This document shows, piece after piece, positions 52,590 to 61,896 of a stretch of 64,000 bases of DNA. Below the pieces are notes generated by a model. It had not been told where the DNA came from. It worked only from the letters and a program-made list of their open reading frames with translations, and searched no databases. Source of the DNA: Anaerocolumna cellulosilytica (GTDB lineage: Bacteria; Bacillota; Clostridia; Lachnospirales; Lachnospiraceae); NCBI RefSeq assembly GCF_014218335.1, contig NZ_AP023367.1:738501-802500 (forward strand), in the 5' to 3' direction. The position numbers were made by a program, and so were the translations under genes. Each line of letters begins with the position of its first letter. Positions within the stretch are counted from its first letter, which is position 1.

Positions 52590-53801
52590 ATGCTTAGGAA
52601 TAAAATAGTATACCTTTTCTTTTTGTTATTTGCGGGAATTCTTTCTATATTATATAATGTATATTTTATGAGTGTTGTTTTTATAGCGGTAATTCTCTTA
52701 CCGTTTTTCTTGATGGGAATTACCGCAACGACGTTATATTTTCTTAAAACAGATCTTGAACTTCTGGACACTTCTGCCAGAAAGGGCGATCCCTTTTCAG
52801 TAGCTGTACTTGTTAATAATCAGACCCTATTCCCCGTTACTAAGCTTACGATTGAATTGACTTATAAAAATGAATTATCAGATTTGGTGAAAAAAGAAGC
52901 AGTTACATTAGCTTTGGATTTAAGAAGTAGCAGAAGGATTGATATTAATCTGTCCTCAACTCATTGTGGAACGATACAATTTCAGATTAAAAGGATAAAA
53001 GTATATGATTATTTTCAAATGTTTCGAATTTCTAAAAAAGTGAATGTATGTAAATCTTTGGCGGTCATACCACCAATCCATGCTATAAAAGAGGATTTTA
53101 TCGAGGATAAATATAATATAGAGAGTGATTTTGATACAGATAATTTTTCAAAACATAGGTCTGGGAATGACCCATCAGAAGTGTTTGGAATTAGAGAATA
53201 CCGAGAAGGAGACAAAGCAAGTCGAATACACTGGAAGTTATCTTATAAACAGAACACATTGATGATAAAGGAATTCAGTGAGCCCATAAAAGACTCTATT
53301 TTTATTTTACTTGATTTTTATTTGGTAGAAGGGGAGCGGAAAAGGCTGTATTACTATGATGGGCTGCTAGAGACTGTTTTAAGTGTATCCAATGCCTGCT
53401 TGGACTATGGGCACCCTCACTCTATTTATTGGTGTAAAGAGAATGGAAGCTGCATAGAACAAAAAATAACAGAAAGAGAGGACTACTATGGGGTTCTTGA
53501 TGTCCTGTTACAAGAAGATGCAGTAACCCATTCCTATTCTAATGCCTTTAACAAGAAACAGTTACTGTCAAAGGATAAAGCCACCCATGTGATTTATATA
53601 ACTACCCACGTAACAGAAGAGATGATAGCACAGGCGTCAAGAGAATGGTATGGTACATTGTTGTATGTATTTTATATAAAAGTTGATGAAACAGTAGTGA
53701 GTAAGGAGTTGCATGAAAGTTTTACAATGAATGATGTAATACTCTATGAAATCTTATTAGATGACTTGAAAGGGTCTCTGGGCAAAATTAGTAAACGATA
53801 A
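52590..53801 (+). CDS. DUF58 domain membrane protein
   Basis: A 403-residue protein with two N-terminal membrane helices (about residues 5-48) and a cytosolic/extracytoplasmic DUF58 domain. The signature GIREYREGDKASRIHWKLSYKQNTLMIKEFSE lies near residue 200. The function of DUF58 is not settled; it is almost always next to MoxR and transglutaminase-like genes, as here. AGGAGA precedes the ATG, and the next gene starts 16 bases after its stop. Confidence 0.88.
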   Translation: MLRNKIVYLFFLLFAGILSILYNVYFMSVVFIAVILLPFFLMGITATTLYFLKTDLELLDTSARKGDPFSVAVLVNNQTLFPVTKLTIELTYKNELSDLVKKEAVTLALDLRSSRRIDINLSSTHCGTIQFQIKRIKVYDYFQMFRISKKVNVCKSLAVIPPIHAIKEDFIEDKYNIESDFDTDNFSKHRSGNDPSEVFGIREYREGDKASRIHWKLSYKQNTLMIKEFSEPIKDSIFILLDFYLVEGERKRLYYYDGLLETVLSVSNACLDYGHPHSIYWCKENGSCIEQKITEREDYYGVLDVLLQEDAVTHSYSNAFNKKQLLSKDKATHVIYITTHVTEEMIAQASREWYGTLLYVFYIKVDETVVSKELHESFTMNDVILYEILLDDLKGSLGKISKR

Positions 53802-53817
53802 GAAAGGAGGATTGCAT

Positions 53818-56469
53818 ATGTTTGGAAATCAAAAATATCAGGAAAACGGGTTGAACATATTAGAAAAAACTCTGATTCAAAAGCAAGGTAAAGTGTCAAT
53901 ATCCCCAATACTAATCCTTCTTCAACTTCTGTTGAGCTTATTAGGTATTTATGGCTGTGTCTATAGTTTTCTCTCCGGGTTTAATATATCAGTTACAATC
54001 TGGTTAATACCAGGACTCATTTTGTCAGTGCTATACTTTAATATTATATATAGATACAAAAGAGCAATGAAATACACCATATGGATAACCTTTTTAATTT
54101 ATTTGTTTGCATTAAATCTAAATTGGGAGAAGTTTCAAAACGGATTCTGGCATATTGAAAATTATGTAATTGACGGATTAAATCGTTATTATGATTTGAA
54201 TTTGCTAAAATATCTTGTAGATAATACCTACGCCAAAGAAGAAGCAGTCACTATATTTATGCTATTTATAACGGTACTGCTTGCTATAATAATAACTGGG
54301 GTAATACTGGGAAAGGGAACGAAAGCTCTTTTTATTATTACCAGTCTGCCGTTGGTAGCCATTTCTTTTGTGGTTGGTGCAATACCTGATGCAGGTCCCC
54401 TAGGAGCGTATCTAGTCTGTATAATAAGTATAGCTGGGATGCGTTTGACAATAAAAGAAAATAGAAAAAAATCTAATAAGAGTATGAGCTTAGAAACCCA
54501 AGATACGAATCGTGAAAAACATATAAGGTATCTTATAAGTCTGAAAACCGGTGGTTTTATTGCGGCAGTAGTAATGTTTTTGATGTTGGTGATTCCGGTT
54601 ATATTTACACAGAAAACCTATGAGCAAAAAGTAGATGTGACCAGTATTAAAGAGAAACTACAAAAAGAAATGTGGGAATTTAACTTGTCTGAGGCAATAA
54701 ACGAATTGGATCTACCAACCATTAAGGGGATAGAACTATTCGGTAATGTTGCCTCAGGAGGTTTAAGCGGTGGTAAACTGGGAAGAATCGGCGAAGTCAG
54801 ATTCAATAATGAAACAGCCTTAAGAATACAAACTGCTACTTTGGGAGCAACCATGTATCTAAAAGGCTTTGTAGGCAGTACTTACACCGGAGATGCCTGG
54901 GAGGGATTAACGAAAGCTCAGCTTTCTGAGTATGAAGCATTGGCAGAGCAATGGGAAGGTAGAGATTTTTCCATAGGAAATCAGAGTAGTTATTACATGT
55001 CTTTGTTGGAGAAGCTGGAACCCAGAGCTTTTTATAATTTAAGTTTCTATAACGGAACCATGGATATAACAAGTGTTAATACCAATCGAAGTTATGTATA
55101 TGCACCATACCAGTCAGTATTTCCGGATAGTATGGATATAGCAAATTCCGAATACGTTACTTCCGGTAAAAAGTTAAATGAATACACCTTTCAGTATTAC
55201 GGTAGTTACACAGATATCTATAATTTCGATAAAAGAGAAGCTGAATTAATCAGTAATATTTATTATGGAAGTGCGGAAGCTTTAAGTGGAGAGACAGAAC
55301 AGACCATTGCTAAACTAAAAGAATACAATCAGATGGAGCAGGCTTACAGCGAATATGTACGTAAGACTTATACCTCACTGCCGGAGAATTCATTAAAGGA
55401 ATTAGAAAGGTACTTTAGTGAATATAGTTTAGCAGGCAGTGAAGACTATGCGGAAGAAAATAGACTAGTGCAGATTATTGAGACGGTAAGACAGATGGTG
55501 AACAATGGAACCGTCTACTCTTTATCACCTGGAGTGCTGCCCAAAGGAGAAGACTTTATTGAGTATTTTTTATTTGAGAATAAATCCGGGTACTGTGCCC
55601 ACTTTGCGTCAGCTGCAACAATGCTTTTTAGAATGTTTGGAGTTCCGGCTAGATATGTGGAAGGATATGTTGTCAAAACAGAAGATATAGCTAAAGGAAG
55701 CGTAATAGGAAAGGAAAAAATAACGGCTTATATAAGAGGGGAACGAACGAAAATAACGACAGATTTAAAAAATATTAAGATAACAGATGCCAATGCGCAC
55801 TCCTGGGTAGAGATATATCTAGAGGGTTTTGGCTGGATACCTGTAGAGATGACACCCGGGTTTAATATAGGAAGCGGAGCTGCAAACATACCACTCGTTT
55901 TAGAGGAAGAAACAATTCCAACGGTTACCCCTAAACCTTCACCCTCAGCATCGCCTTCTCAAAAGCCAACAGAAGATAATGAAAAGAAAGAAGACACCTC
56001 TAAGGAAGAAGGCAAGAAGGAAAATCTAGCAGAAGACAATAAAATAAAAAGCTCTGTTCAGATATTACTTAATATTATAGGTATAGCTGCTATTGCTCTT
56101 GTTATATTACTAATTCGGGAAAAAATTCTATCCCGAAAACATAGTAAGCTTCTAGATAAAGCAGATTCCAGTGTAAAAGCATTACTCATTTATCAAGAAT
56201 TTGTAAAAGTGTTGGACTTTCTAAAAGTAGAAGAAGAGATAGAAGGGGAACAGGCAGGTAAGAAGCTGGTAACATGTCTGCCGGACATTAAGTTAGAAGA
56301 ATATATGCATTATATGAATATTGTAAAGAAAGCCAAATTTAGCAATAACCTGATAACAGAAGAGGAAGCAAGTGAGGCAGAAAATTTTTATAAAAAAGTA
56401 CTAAATACTATATACATGAGGGCTAACCCTGTTGTAAAAATATATTTAAGATATATTAAGGTGCTTTAA
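53818..56469 (+). CDS. membrane-anchored transglutaminase-like protein
   Basis: An 883-residue protein: about six to seven membrane helices in the first 280 residues, a large exterior domain, a transglutaminase-like core and a final membrane helix (about 745-765) with a cytosolic DUF4129-like tail. The catalytic Cys is in SGYCAHFASAATMLF (about residue 595) and His in NAHSWVEIYLEGFGWIPVEMTPG (about 660). The last catalytic position reads VEMTPG where Asp is common (VDPTPG). A Pro/Ser/Thr linker (TVTPKPSPSASPSQKP) joins core and helix. AAAGGAGG supports ATG 53818. The role may be protein cross-linking or peptide hydrolysis at the cell surface. Confidence 0.85.
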   Translation: MFGNQKYQENGLNILEKTLIQKQGKVSISPILILLQLLLSLLGIYGCVYSFLSGFNISVTIWLIPGLILSVLYFNIIYRYKRAMKYTIWITFLIYLFALNLNWEKFQNGFWHIENYVIDGLNRYYDLNLLKYLVDNTYAKEEAVTIFMLFITVLLAIIITGVILGKGTKALFIITSLPLVAISFVVGAIPDAGPLGAYLVCIISIAGMRLTIKENRKKSNKSMSLETQDTNREKHIRYLISLKTGGFIAAVVMFLMLVIPVIFTQKTYEQKVDVTSIKEKLQKEMWEFNLSEAINELDLPTIKGIELFGNVASGGLSGGKLGRIGEVRFNNETALRIQTATLGATMYLKGFVGSTYTGDAWEGLTKAQLSEYEALAEQWEGRDFSIGNQSSYYMSLLEKLEPRAFYNLSFYNGTMDITSVNTNRSYVYAPYQSVFPDSMDIANSEYVTSGKKLNEYTFQYYGSYTDIYNFDKREAELISNIYYGSAEALSGETEQTIAKLKEYNQMEQAYSEYVRKTYTSLPENSLKELERYFSEYSLAGSEDYAEENRLVQIIETVRQMVNNGTVYSLSPGVLPKGEDFIEYFLFENKSGYCAHFASAATMLFRMFGVPARYVEGYVVKTEDIAKGSVIGKEKITAYIRGERTKITTDLKNIKITDANAHSWVEIYLEGFGWIPVEMTPGFNIGSGAANIPLVLEEETIPTVTPKPSPSASPSQKPTEDNEKKEDTSKEEGKKENLAEDNKIKSSVQILLNIIGIAAIALVILLIREKILSRKHSKLLDKADSSVKALLIYQEFVKVLDFLKVEEEIEGEQAGKKLVTCLPDIKLEEYMHYMNIVKKAKFSNNLITEEEASEAENFYKKVLNTIYMRANPVVKIYLRYIKVL

Positions 56470-56565
56470 TATAAATAGTTTTAATGATTTATGGGCTATT
56501 TATTAAAGGAAAGTTAAGGAAAGATTAAGAATTAACTTACAGGCCTTTAACCCATGGAAAATGGT

Positions 56566-56594
56566 TCACAGGATAAGGTTCCTATGCTATAATA
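56566..56594 (+). promoter_or_regulatory. promoter of second AI-2E-family gene
   Basis: TTCACA (56566-56571), 17 bases, TATAAT (56589-56594), giving a leader of about 170 bases. Confidence 0.65.
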
Positions 56595-56695
56595 AGCTCA
56601 GAAAAGATATACATTTAGCTGTGCTAAATGGTGTGGAATGAAGATACGAAGTGCCTGTTTTACAGCAAAATATGTGATATCAGCAAACAATAATG

Positions 56696-56769
56696 GAAAG
56701 GAAATCATGATTTCTAGGTAACTATGTCCTTTTTGGTATAGTTACCTAAAGTCATATCTGTGATTAAGA
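56696..56769 (+). promoter_or_regulatory. class B leader with palindrome and 11-bp hairpin
   Basis: GAAAGGA (56696-56702) runs into the 14-bp palindrome GAAATCATGATTTC (56701-56714). A perfect 11-bp hairpin follows (TAGGTAACTAT 56715-56725 with ATAGTTACCTA 56738-56748), then 21 bases without ribosome site to the ATG at 56770. Confidence 0.5.
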
Positions 56770-57981
56770 ATGAAATTAAATAACAAGTTAAACAAGAAGT
56801 ACACGTTAATATCGATTTATGTAATCGTAACAGCAATCATTATTTACTGTTTATCATTAGTTGCGAAAGCGGCGCCCGTCATATTTATGGTAATTATGGA
56901 AAGAGTAAATTGGCTGATGAAGGTTTGCAAACCGATTGTCTTGGGTTTTGTATTTGCCTATTTATTTGAACCCCTGAATAATTTCTTTGAAGTACGGTAT
57001 GAGAAAATAAGAATCAAAAATTGGAAACTAAAATCCGGTCGAACTTTGGCGGTTTTTACAACAGTAATTTTGTTTTTTCTTGCTATAGTGGGCATTATAT
57101 CGCTGTTAGTTTATACGGTAACGGATCAAATTCGGGTTGCAAATTTTGATGATTTATCAGTTTTAACAAGTTCTCTGATAAAAACCTTTAATGATTTTTA
57201 TAATTCAGTTATAAATAAATTGGCGGATATGAACATCCAGTCACAGGAGATAACTAATTATATAACAAGTGTTGCGACACCAATACTAGAATATTTGAAA
57301 AACACAGGAACCACTACCATATCTTCCTTCGGAAACCTATCATCTTATATTACTACGTTTTTGTTTTCACTTATTATATCTATATATTTCATGATAGACG
57401 GAAGGATGATAAAAGTTTATTTAAAAAAGGTGGGTAAGGCTTTATTTAATGATCGATTCAACAATAAATTTTCTACTTTCCTTGCTGATGCAGACTATAT
57501 ATTTTCAGGCTATGTAAGAGGACAGATGGCGGATGCCTTTGTAATGATGGTTTTAATCAGTCTAACATTGATGATAGCAGGAGTAAAGTTTGCAATTATC
57601 ATAGGAATATTTGCGGGTATTGGTAACCTGATTCCTTATTGTGGCCCATTTATAGCATATTTTAGTACTGCCATTGTATGTTTGATTAATGGACAATATA
57701 AAGAACTCATTATTGCAGTGATTGCTTTAGTCATAATTCAGGCCATTGATGGGAATGTTATCCAACCAAAACTTTTAAGTAAAAGTATTGAGATTCATCC
57801 GGTAATTGTAATCATATCATTAATATTCGGCAGTGCTATCGGTGGTTTAATGGGTATGTTATTAGCTGTACCTGTAGGAGCCTTAATAAAACTTTTATTC
57901 GTTAGATTTATTGATCATAGAATACAGATAAAAGAACAAAATAATGCAGAAACTGATGATAAAGATAAAAAATCCTTATAA
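56770..57981 (+). CDS. AI-2E family transporter, second copy
   Basis: A 403-residue membrane protein with about eight hydrophobic segments. It shows the family pattern in the C-terminal half (IGIFAGIGNLIPYCGPFIAYFSTAIV, then DGNVIQPKLLSKSIEIHPVIVIISLIFGSAIGGLMGMLLAVPVGALIKLL). It is longer than its relative at 49511 and has an extra charged tail. It may be a peptide or signal exporter or an antiporter; the substrate is unknown. It is a single gene with a structured leader. Confidence 0.85.
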   Translation: MKLNNKLNKKYTLISIYVIVTAIIIYCLSLVAKAAPVIFMVIMERVNWLMKVCKPIVLGFVFAYLFEPLNNFFEVRYEKIRIKNWKLKSGRTLAVFTTVILFFLAIVGIISLLVYTVTDQIRVANFDDLSVLTSSLIKTFNDFYNSVINKLADMNIQSQEITNYITSVATPILEYLKNTGTTTISSFGNLSSYITTFLFSLIISIYFMIDGRMIKVYLKKVGKALFNDRFNNKFSTFLADADYIFSGYVRGQMADAFVMMVLISLTLMIAGVKFAIIIGIFAGIGNLIPYCGPFIAYFSTAIVCLINGQYKELIIAVIALVIIQAIDGNVIQPKLLSKSIEIHPVIVIISLIFGSAIGGLMGMLLAVPVGALIKLLFVRFIDHRIQIKEQNNAETDDKDKKSL

Positions 57982-58098
57982 AGAATTACAATAATTAGGA
58001 AAATTCAGAAAAACGTAAGAAATAGTGTAGTCTTTATTTAAGATATTAATAGTATGATAAGAATAGGTATGTCATTATAATGGGAGGAAGGTGTTCCG

Positions 58099-58986
58099 GT
58101 GGAAAGCCAGATTGAAAAAGTAATCGAAGTCAAGAATGTAAAGAAAATTTACCGGATGGGCAGCGAGAAGATATTCGCCGTTGATGACGTAAGCTTTGAT
58201 ATACTTAAAGGCGAATTTTGTTGTTTGCTGGGAACCTCGGGTTCTGGTAAATCTACATTGCTTAACTTGATGGCTGGTATAGAAAAACTATCCAGTGGTC
58301 AGATTATAATAAAGGGCAAACGAGTACACAAAATGAGTGAAAATAGTTTAGCCCGTTTTAGGCAACGTTATTTGGGTTTTGTATTCCAATCCTACAATCT
58401 GATGGGGTCTATGACAGCTTTAGAGAACGTAGAATTTCCCTTGGTTTTTAAAAGAATCAGGTCAAAGAAGCGAAAAAAAATGGCACGAGACATGTTGATA
58501 AAAGTAGGACTTGGTTCCAGGTTAACACATAAACCCAAGGAAATGAGCGGTGGTCAGCAGCAAAGAGTTGGTATAGCCAGAGCATTTGTTGCCAAGCCTG
58601 AAATAGTGTTTGCCGATGAACCGACTGGTAACTTGGATACAAAGACTACCATGGAGGTTATGAATCTAATAAAGAGTATTGCAAAGGATAACAAGCAGAC
58701 CATTGTCATGGTTACACATGACCGCAGGTTGGCTGACTTTGCAGACCGAATTATACATATATTGGACGGGAAAATTCAAAGTATAGAAGTTAATGAACAT
58801 CCGATGGATGGAAGTACCAAAGAAGAGAAGGGGGAAGAGGTTCACAGTATGGAATCAGAGGTATCGGACGAGGATATGAAAGAAGAGAACTTACCGGAAC
58901 CTAAAGAAGAGAGTGAAGAAATAGCTGGAGTTACTGTAGAAAACACCAGTCAGCCAGAAGGGGAAATTGCGGTAACCAACGTCTGA
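58099..58986 (+). CDS. MacB/LolD-type ABC transporter ATPase
   Basis: A 295-residue ATPase. Walker A GTSGSGKST (about residue 48), the Q-loop region FQSYNLMGSMTALENVEFPL, signature MSGGQQQR (about 150) and Walker B IVFADEPTGNLD (about 170) are all intact. Residues 235-295 form an acidic Glu/Ser-rich tail not found in usual members (about 225-240 residues). The start is GTG at 58099, with GGGAGGAAGG upstream. It pairs with the FtsX-like permease at 61886. Confidence 0.9.
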   Translation: MESQIEKVIEVKNVKKIYRMGSEKIFAVDDVSFDILKGEFCCLLGTSGSGKSTLLNLMAGIEKLSSGQIIIKGKRVHKMSENSLARFRQRYLGFVFQSYNLMGSMTALENVEFPLVFKRIRSKKRKKMARDMLIKVGLGSRLTHKPKEMSGGQQQRVGIARAFVAKPEIVFADEPTGNLDTKTTMEVMNLIKSIAKDNKQTIVMVTHDRRLADFADRIIHILDGKIQSIEVNEHPMDGSTKEEKGEEVHSMESEVSDEDMKEENLPEPKEESEEIAGVTVENTSQPEGEIAVTNV

Positions 58987-59139
58987 TTATGCAATTACTA
59001 ATGCCCTTAAGGGGAATAGGCGAATCGACTGGGATTGAGTCAAAAAGATTTATATGTGTGTTAGCACAGACATGCGTTATATTAAAAGATAGCAGTACTA
59101 AATAGAGATGAAATTAATAGGAAGAAGAGGGAAAATAAA

Positions 59140-61596
59140 ATGAAAACTGCAAAGAAAATATTTGTGGCAATGCTAATGGCAGTGTTAGTAGTTAGTAATT
59201 TTTCGGGAAGCTTGATAACAGTCAAGGCGTCAGATAATCCGAATGGGTTGTTATTTGTTGGAAAGGTAGAAGATATAAAAGGTGTACCGGGTGAGACCGT
59301 TCATGTTAAATTACCTGTTAGAACGGACACAGGTTACATAAAATCTCCAAGAATTACAGTAAAAGCAGATGATATGCCGTTTACAGTACATAATGTTACT
59401 TATTCAACAGACGCGGCTTCTCCATATGATATCTCCTATTTTGCTACTACCTACATTGAATTTGATTTAAAGGTAAAAGAATCAGCAAAGATAGGAACTA
59501 AAAAAATATCAATACAGGTAGCTTATACTACCCAAAGTGATGATGCTGTTGAGAATAAGTCCTTAGACCTTCCAAGTCTTAATTTTATAATTGATAAAGA
59601 AAAAGAACCGGCGCAGTTGACCGTTGGCAGCATTGAATTTGACAATGCAGTCGTTGGTACGGAGGTAGATTTAAAATTTACTATTAAGAATGAAGGTGAA
59701 ATCACTGCTCAAAATGCTTATTTTACAGTAGAAGGTTATAAGGAAGCCGGATTAACACCTAAATATACCAAAATGGATCAAAAGATAACCAGTGAAGCGA
59801 AACTTGGACCTGGCGGAACCTATAATGTTTCTTTACCAGTAGAAGTATTAAAAAATGCAGAAGCTGGCTCAAAAAGTTTAAGCGTTAAAATGACTTTTAA
59901 AAATGAGAATGGTGAGTCCTTAAGTAATACCAGCCTCATTTATGTTAATATTGAATCCAATACCGATTCACCTAAAATTGAAGTAGTTAGTACGAAGAAC
60001 GCCAGTGAGTTAAAAGCAGGAGACAGCTTTAACTTAGTAACAACCATAAAGAATTCCGGTAAATCTGTGGCAAAAAATATTGAAGTAACAGTAGGAAATC
60101 TTGGTGTGAAGGGATTTCTTCCGGGCTTTACGACAAAGACAATTACAGTTGCGGATGTAAAAGCCGGCGGTAAAGCGGATATCAAAATTCCTTTAATTGT
60201 ATCCAATGAAGCTACGGCTGAATTAAAAGAAGTACCTATTACCATTGCATATAAAGATGCAGCGGGTGTTGTATTAACCACAACAACTACAGCTTATCTT
60301 GAAGTTGTTGCAGGAGATGGAGTAGATTCAGAAGGAAAACCAAACGTAGTAATTAGTAATGTTTCACAGAGTCCGGATTCCCCAAATTCCGGAGCCAGAA
60401 TTGATGTATCTTTTGATTTAGAGAATAAAAGTAATGTTGATATTACAGACATCAAAGTAAGTTTAGCGAGTGGAGAGGCTAACTTTAAGCCTCTTAACAG
60501 TGATCCATATGTTTATGTATCTGCGTTAAAAGGAAACAGAAAAACAAGAATTACAATACCGGTTACCACCATTGAAACGATTGCAGAAGGTACCAACGGA
60601 TTAAACATCACTTATGAATATAAGGCAAGCGGCAAAACAATAACTGGTAATACGGCTACTTTATATGTACAGAATATTCAGAATACAGGGATTGGAGCAA
60701 GTAAGCCCAAATTAATAATTAGTGATTTTGATACAGAAGGTGAATTAAGAGCTAACAATGTCTTTAAATTTAAATTTGATATCAAGAACACTCACACCAG
60801 TGTTGATGCAAGAAATATAAAGGTTACAGTAACCCAGGCAGAAAATATATTCTCAGTAACAAAAGGCAGCAATAACTTTTACATAACGAATATACCAGCA
60901 GGTGAGACGGCAACTAACACTATGGAGTTAAGAGTTAAATCGGATGCAACTACAAAGTCATATCCAATCGAGATAACCATGGAATATGAATATGAAGGTG
61001 CTCAGGCGAATCCTACTACCGGACAGACCGGTGAGACAGTAAAAGAAACCATCAATTTACAGGCAATAGAAAATACAAGACCTGCTATTGAGAATATTGG
61101 AGTTGGTTCTTGGGATGCAGTAATTGTTAATCAGCCTACACCTTTGACCTTTGATTTCTATAATATGGGTAAATCTCCTTTAAATAATGTACGTGCAACA
61201 GTAGAAGGCGATTTTACGGTTAGTACAGGAGATATGCAGTATATCGGTAACATACAGGCAGGTTCACCGGAATATGTTGAAATGGAAGTTATACCAAGTG
61301 TGGAGGGACAGGCAAAAGGAACCTTGGTGATAACGTTTGAAGACAGTAATGGAGAAGAAGTTAATTTCACAAAGGAATTTGAAACGGTTGTACAAGGAGA
61401 GGCACTTCCAGATCCCACGGATAATGGTTTTCCAGATCCAGGTATAAATGTTAATCCGGTTAAATCACCTATACTACCTACCTTGGCGTTTGTATTAATT
61501 CAGATAGCTATTTTAATTATAGGAATACCCCTTTCCAGAAAAATGGTATTACAATTATATAGAAGGAAGCTTAGAAAACAGGAAGAAGCAGAATAG
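59140..61596 (+). CDS. secreted, membrane-anchored CARDB/COG1361-type surface protein
   Basis: An 818-residue exported protein. Signal peptide at about residues 1-30. The body consists of four or five CARDB-like beta domains of about 120 residues, each starting with a pattern like KPNVVISNVSQSPDSPNSGARIDVSFDLENKS (also near residues 150, 280, 520 and 640). A C-terminal membrane helix (about 780-800) ends in a basic RRKLRKQEE tail. Such proteins are seen with MacB-like transporters and probably act as the extracellular arm. GAAGAGGG precedes the ATG. Confidence 0.85.
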   Translation: MKTAKKIFVAMLMAVLVVSNFSGSLITVKASDNPNGLLFVGKVEDIKGVPGETVHVKLPVRTDTGYIKSPRITVKADDMPFTVHNVTYSTDAASPYDISYFATTYIEFDLKVKESAKIGTKKISIQVAYTTQSDDAVENKSLDLPSLNFIIDKEKEPAQLTVGSIEFDNAVVGTEVDLKFTIKNEGEITAQNAYFTVEGYKEAGLTPKYTKMDQKITSEAKLGPGGTYNVSLPVEVLKNAEAGSKSLSVKMTFKNENGESLSNTSLIYVNIESNTDSPKIEVVSTKNASELKAGDSFNLVTTIKNSGKSVAKNIEVTVGNLGVKGFLPGFTTKTITVADVKAGGKADIKIPLIVSNEATAELKEVPITIAYKDAAGVVLTTTTTAYLEVVAGDGVDSEGKPNVVISNVSQSPDSPNSGARIDVSFDLENKSNVDITDIKVSLASGEANFKPLNSDPYVYVSALKGNRKTRITIPVTTIETIAEGTNGLNITYEYKASGKTITGNTATLYVQNIQNTGIGASKPKLIISDFDTEGELRANNVFKFKFDIKNTHTSVDARNIKVTVTQAENIFSVTKGSNNFYITNIPAGETATNTMELRVKSDATTKSYPIEITMEYEYEGAQANPTTGQTGETVKETINLQAIENTRPAIENIGVGSWDAVIVNQPTPLTFDFYNMGKSPLNNVRATVEGDFTVSTGDMQYIGNIQAGSPEYVEMEVIPSVEGQAKGTLVITFEDSNGEEVNFTKEFETVVQGEALPDPTDNGFPDPGINVNPVKSPILPTLAFVLIQIAILIIGIPLSRKMVLQLYRRKLRKQEEAE

Positions 61597-61614
61597 GCAG
61601 AGAGGAGGCATAGT

Positions 61615-61896
61615 ATGAGAATATTAATGGATCAGAACTTAAATGTACAAGTATTTTTATCTGAGACGAATCAATCTTTAATTCAGCATGAAGCTGCCAT
61701 AACAGACATTTACGGTGGAGAAATGACTGGAGAAATTCCAGGGGATGTCACAGGAACCGGTGCAAAGGACCCGTTATTGTCAAGTTGGCCTTTTGTAATA
61801 GGTATAACTGTAGTGACGTTAGCTGTTAGTATAGGAGTTGGAATTCTTTTAGCAAAAAGAAAAATAAAAAAAGGATTTGAGCTTTATGAGGATTAG
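61615..61896 (+). CDS. small single-helix membrane protein of the ABC locus
   Basis: A 93-residue protein with a polar N-terminal half (TGEIPGDVTGTG) and one membrane helix at about 60-80 (WPFVIGITVVTLAVSIGVGILLA), then a basic cytosolic end. AGAGGAGG gives a good ribosome site, and its end overlaps the start of the permease by 11 bases, so it is a real, coupled gene. The N-terminus lacks a normal signal peptide. It may be an adaptor between the surface protein and the permease. Confidence 0.65.
   Translation: MRILMDQNLNVQVFLSETNQSLIQHEAAITDIYGGEMTGEIPGDVTGTGAKDPLLSSWPFVIGITVVTLAVSIGVGILLAKRKIKKGFELYED

Noticed and set aside
51600..56469. MoxR-DUF58 operon considered as a defence system (MoxR-vWA type).
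   Set aside because: It ends in a transglutaminase-like protein and lacks vWA or nuclease partners; this is the common housekeeping-type arrangement.
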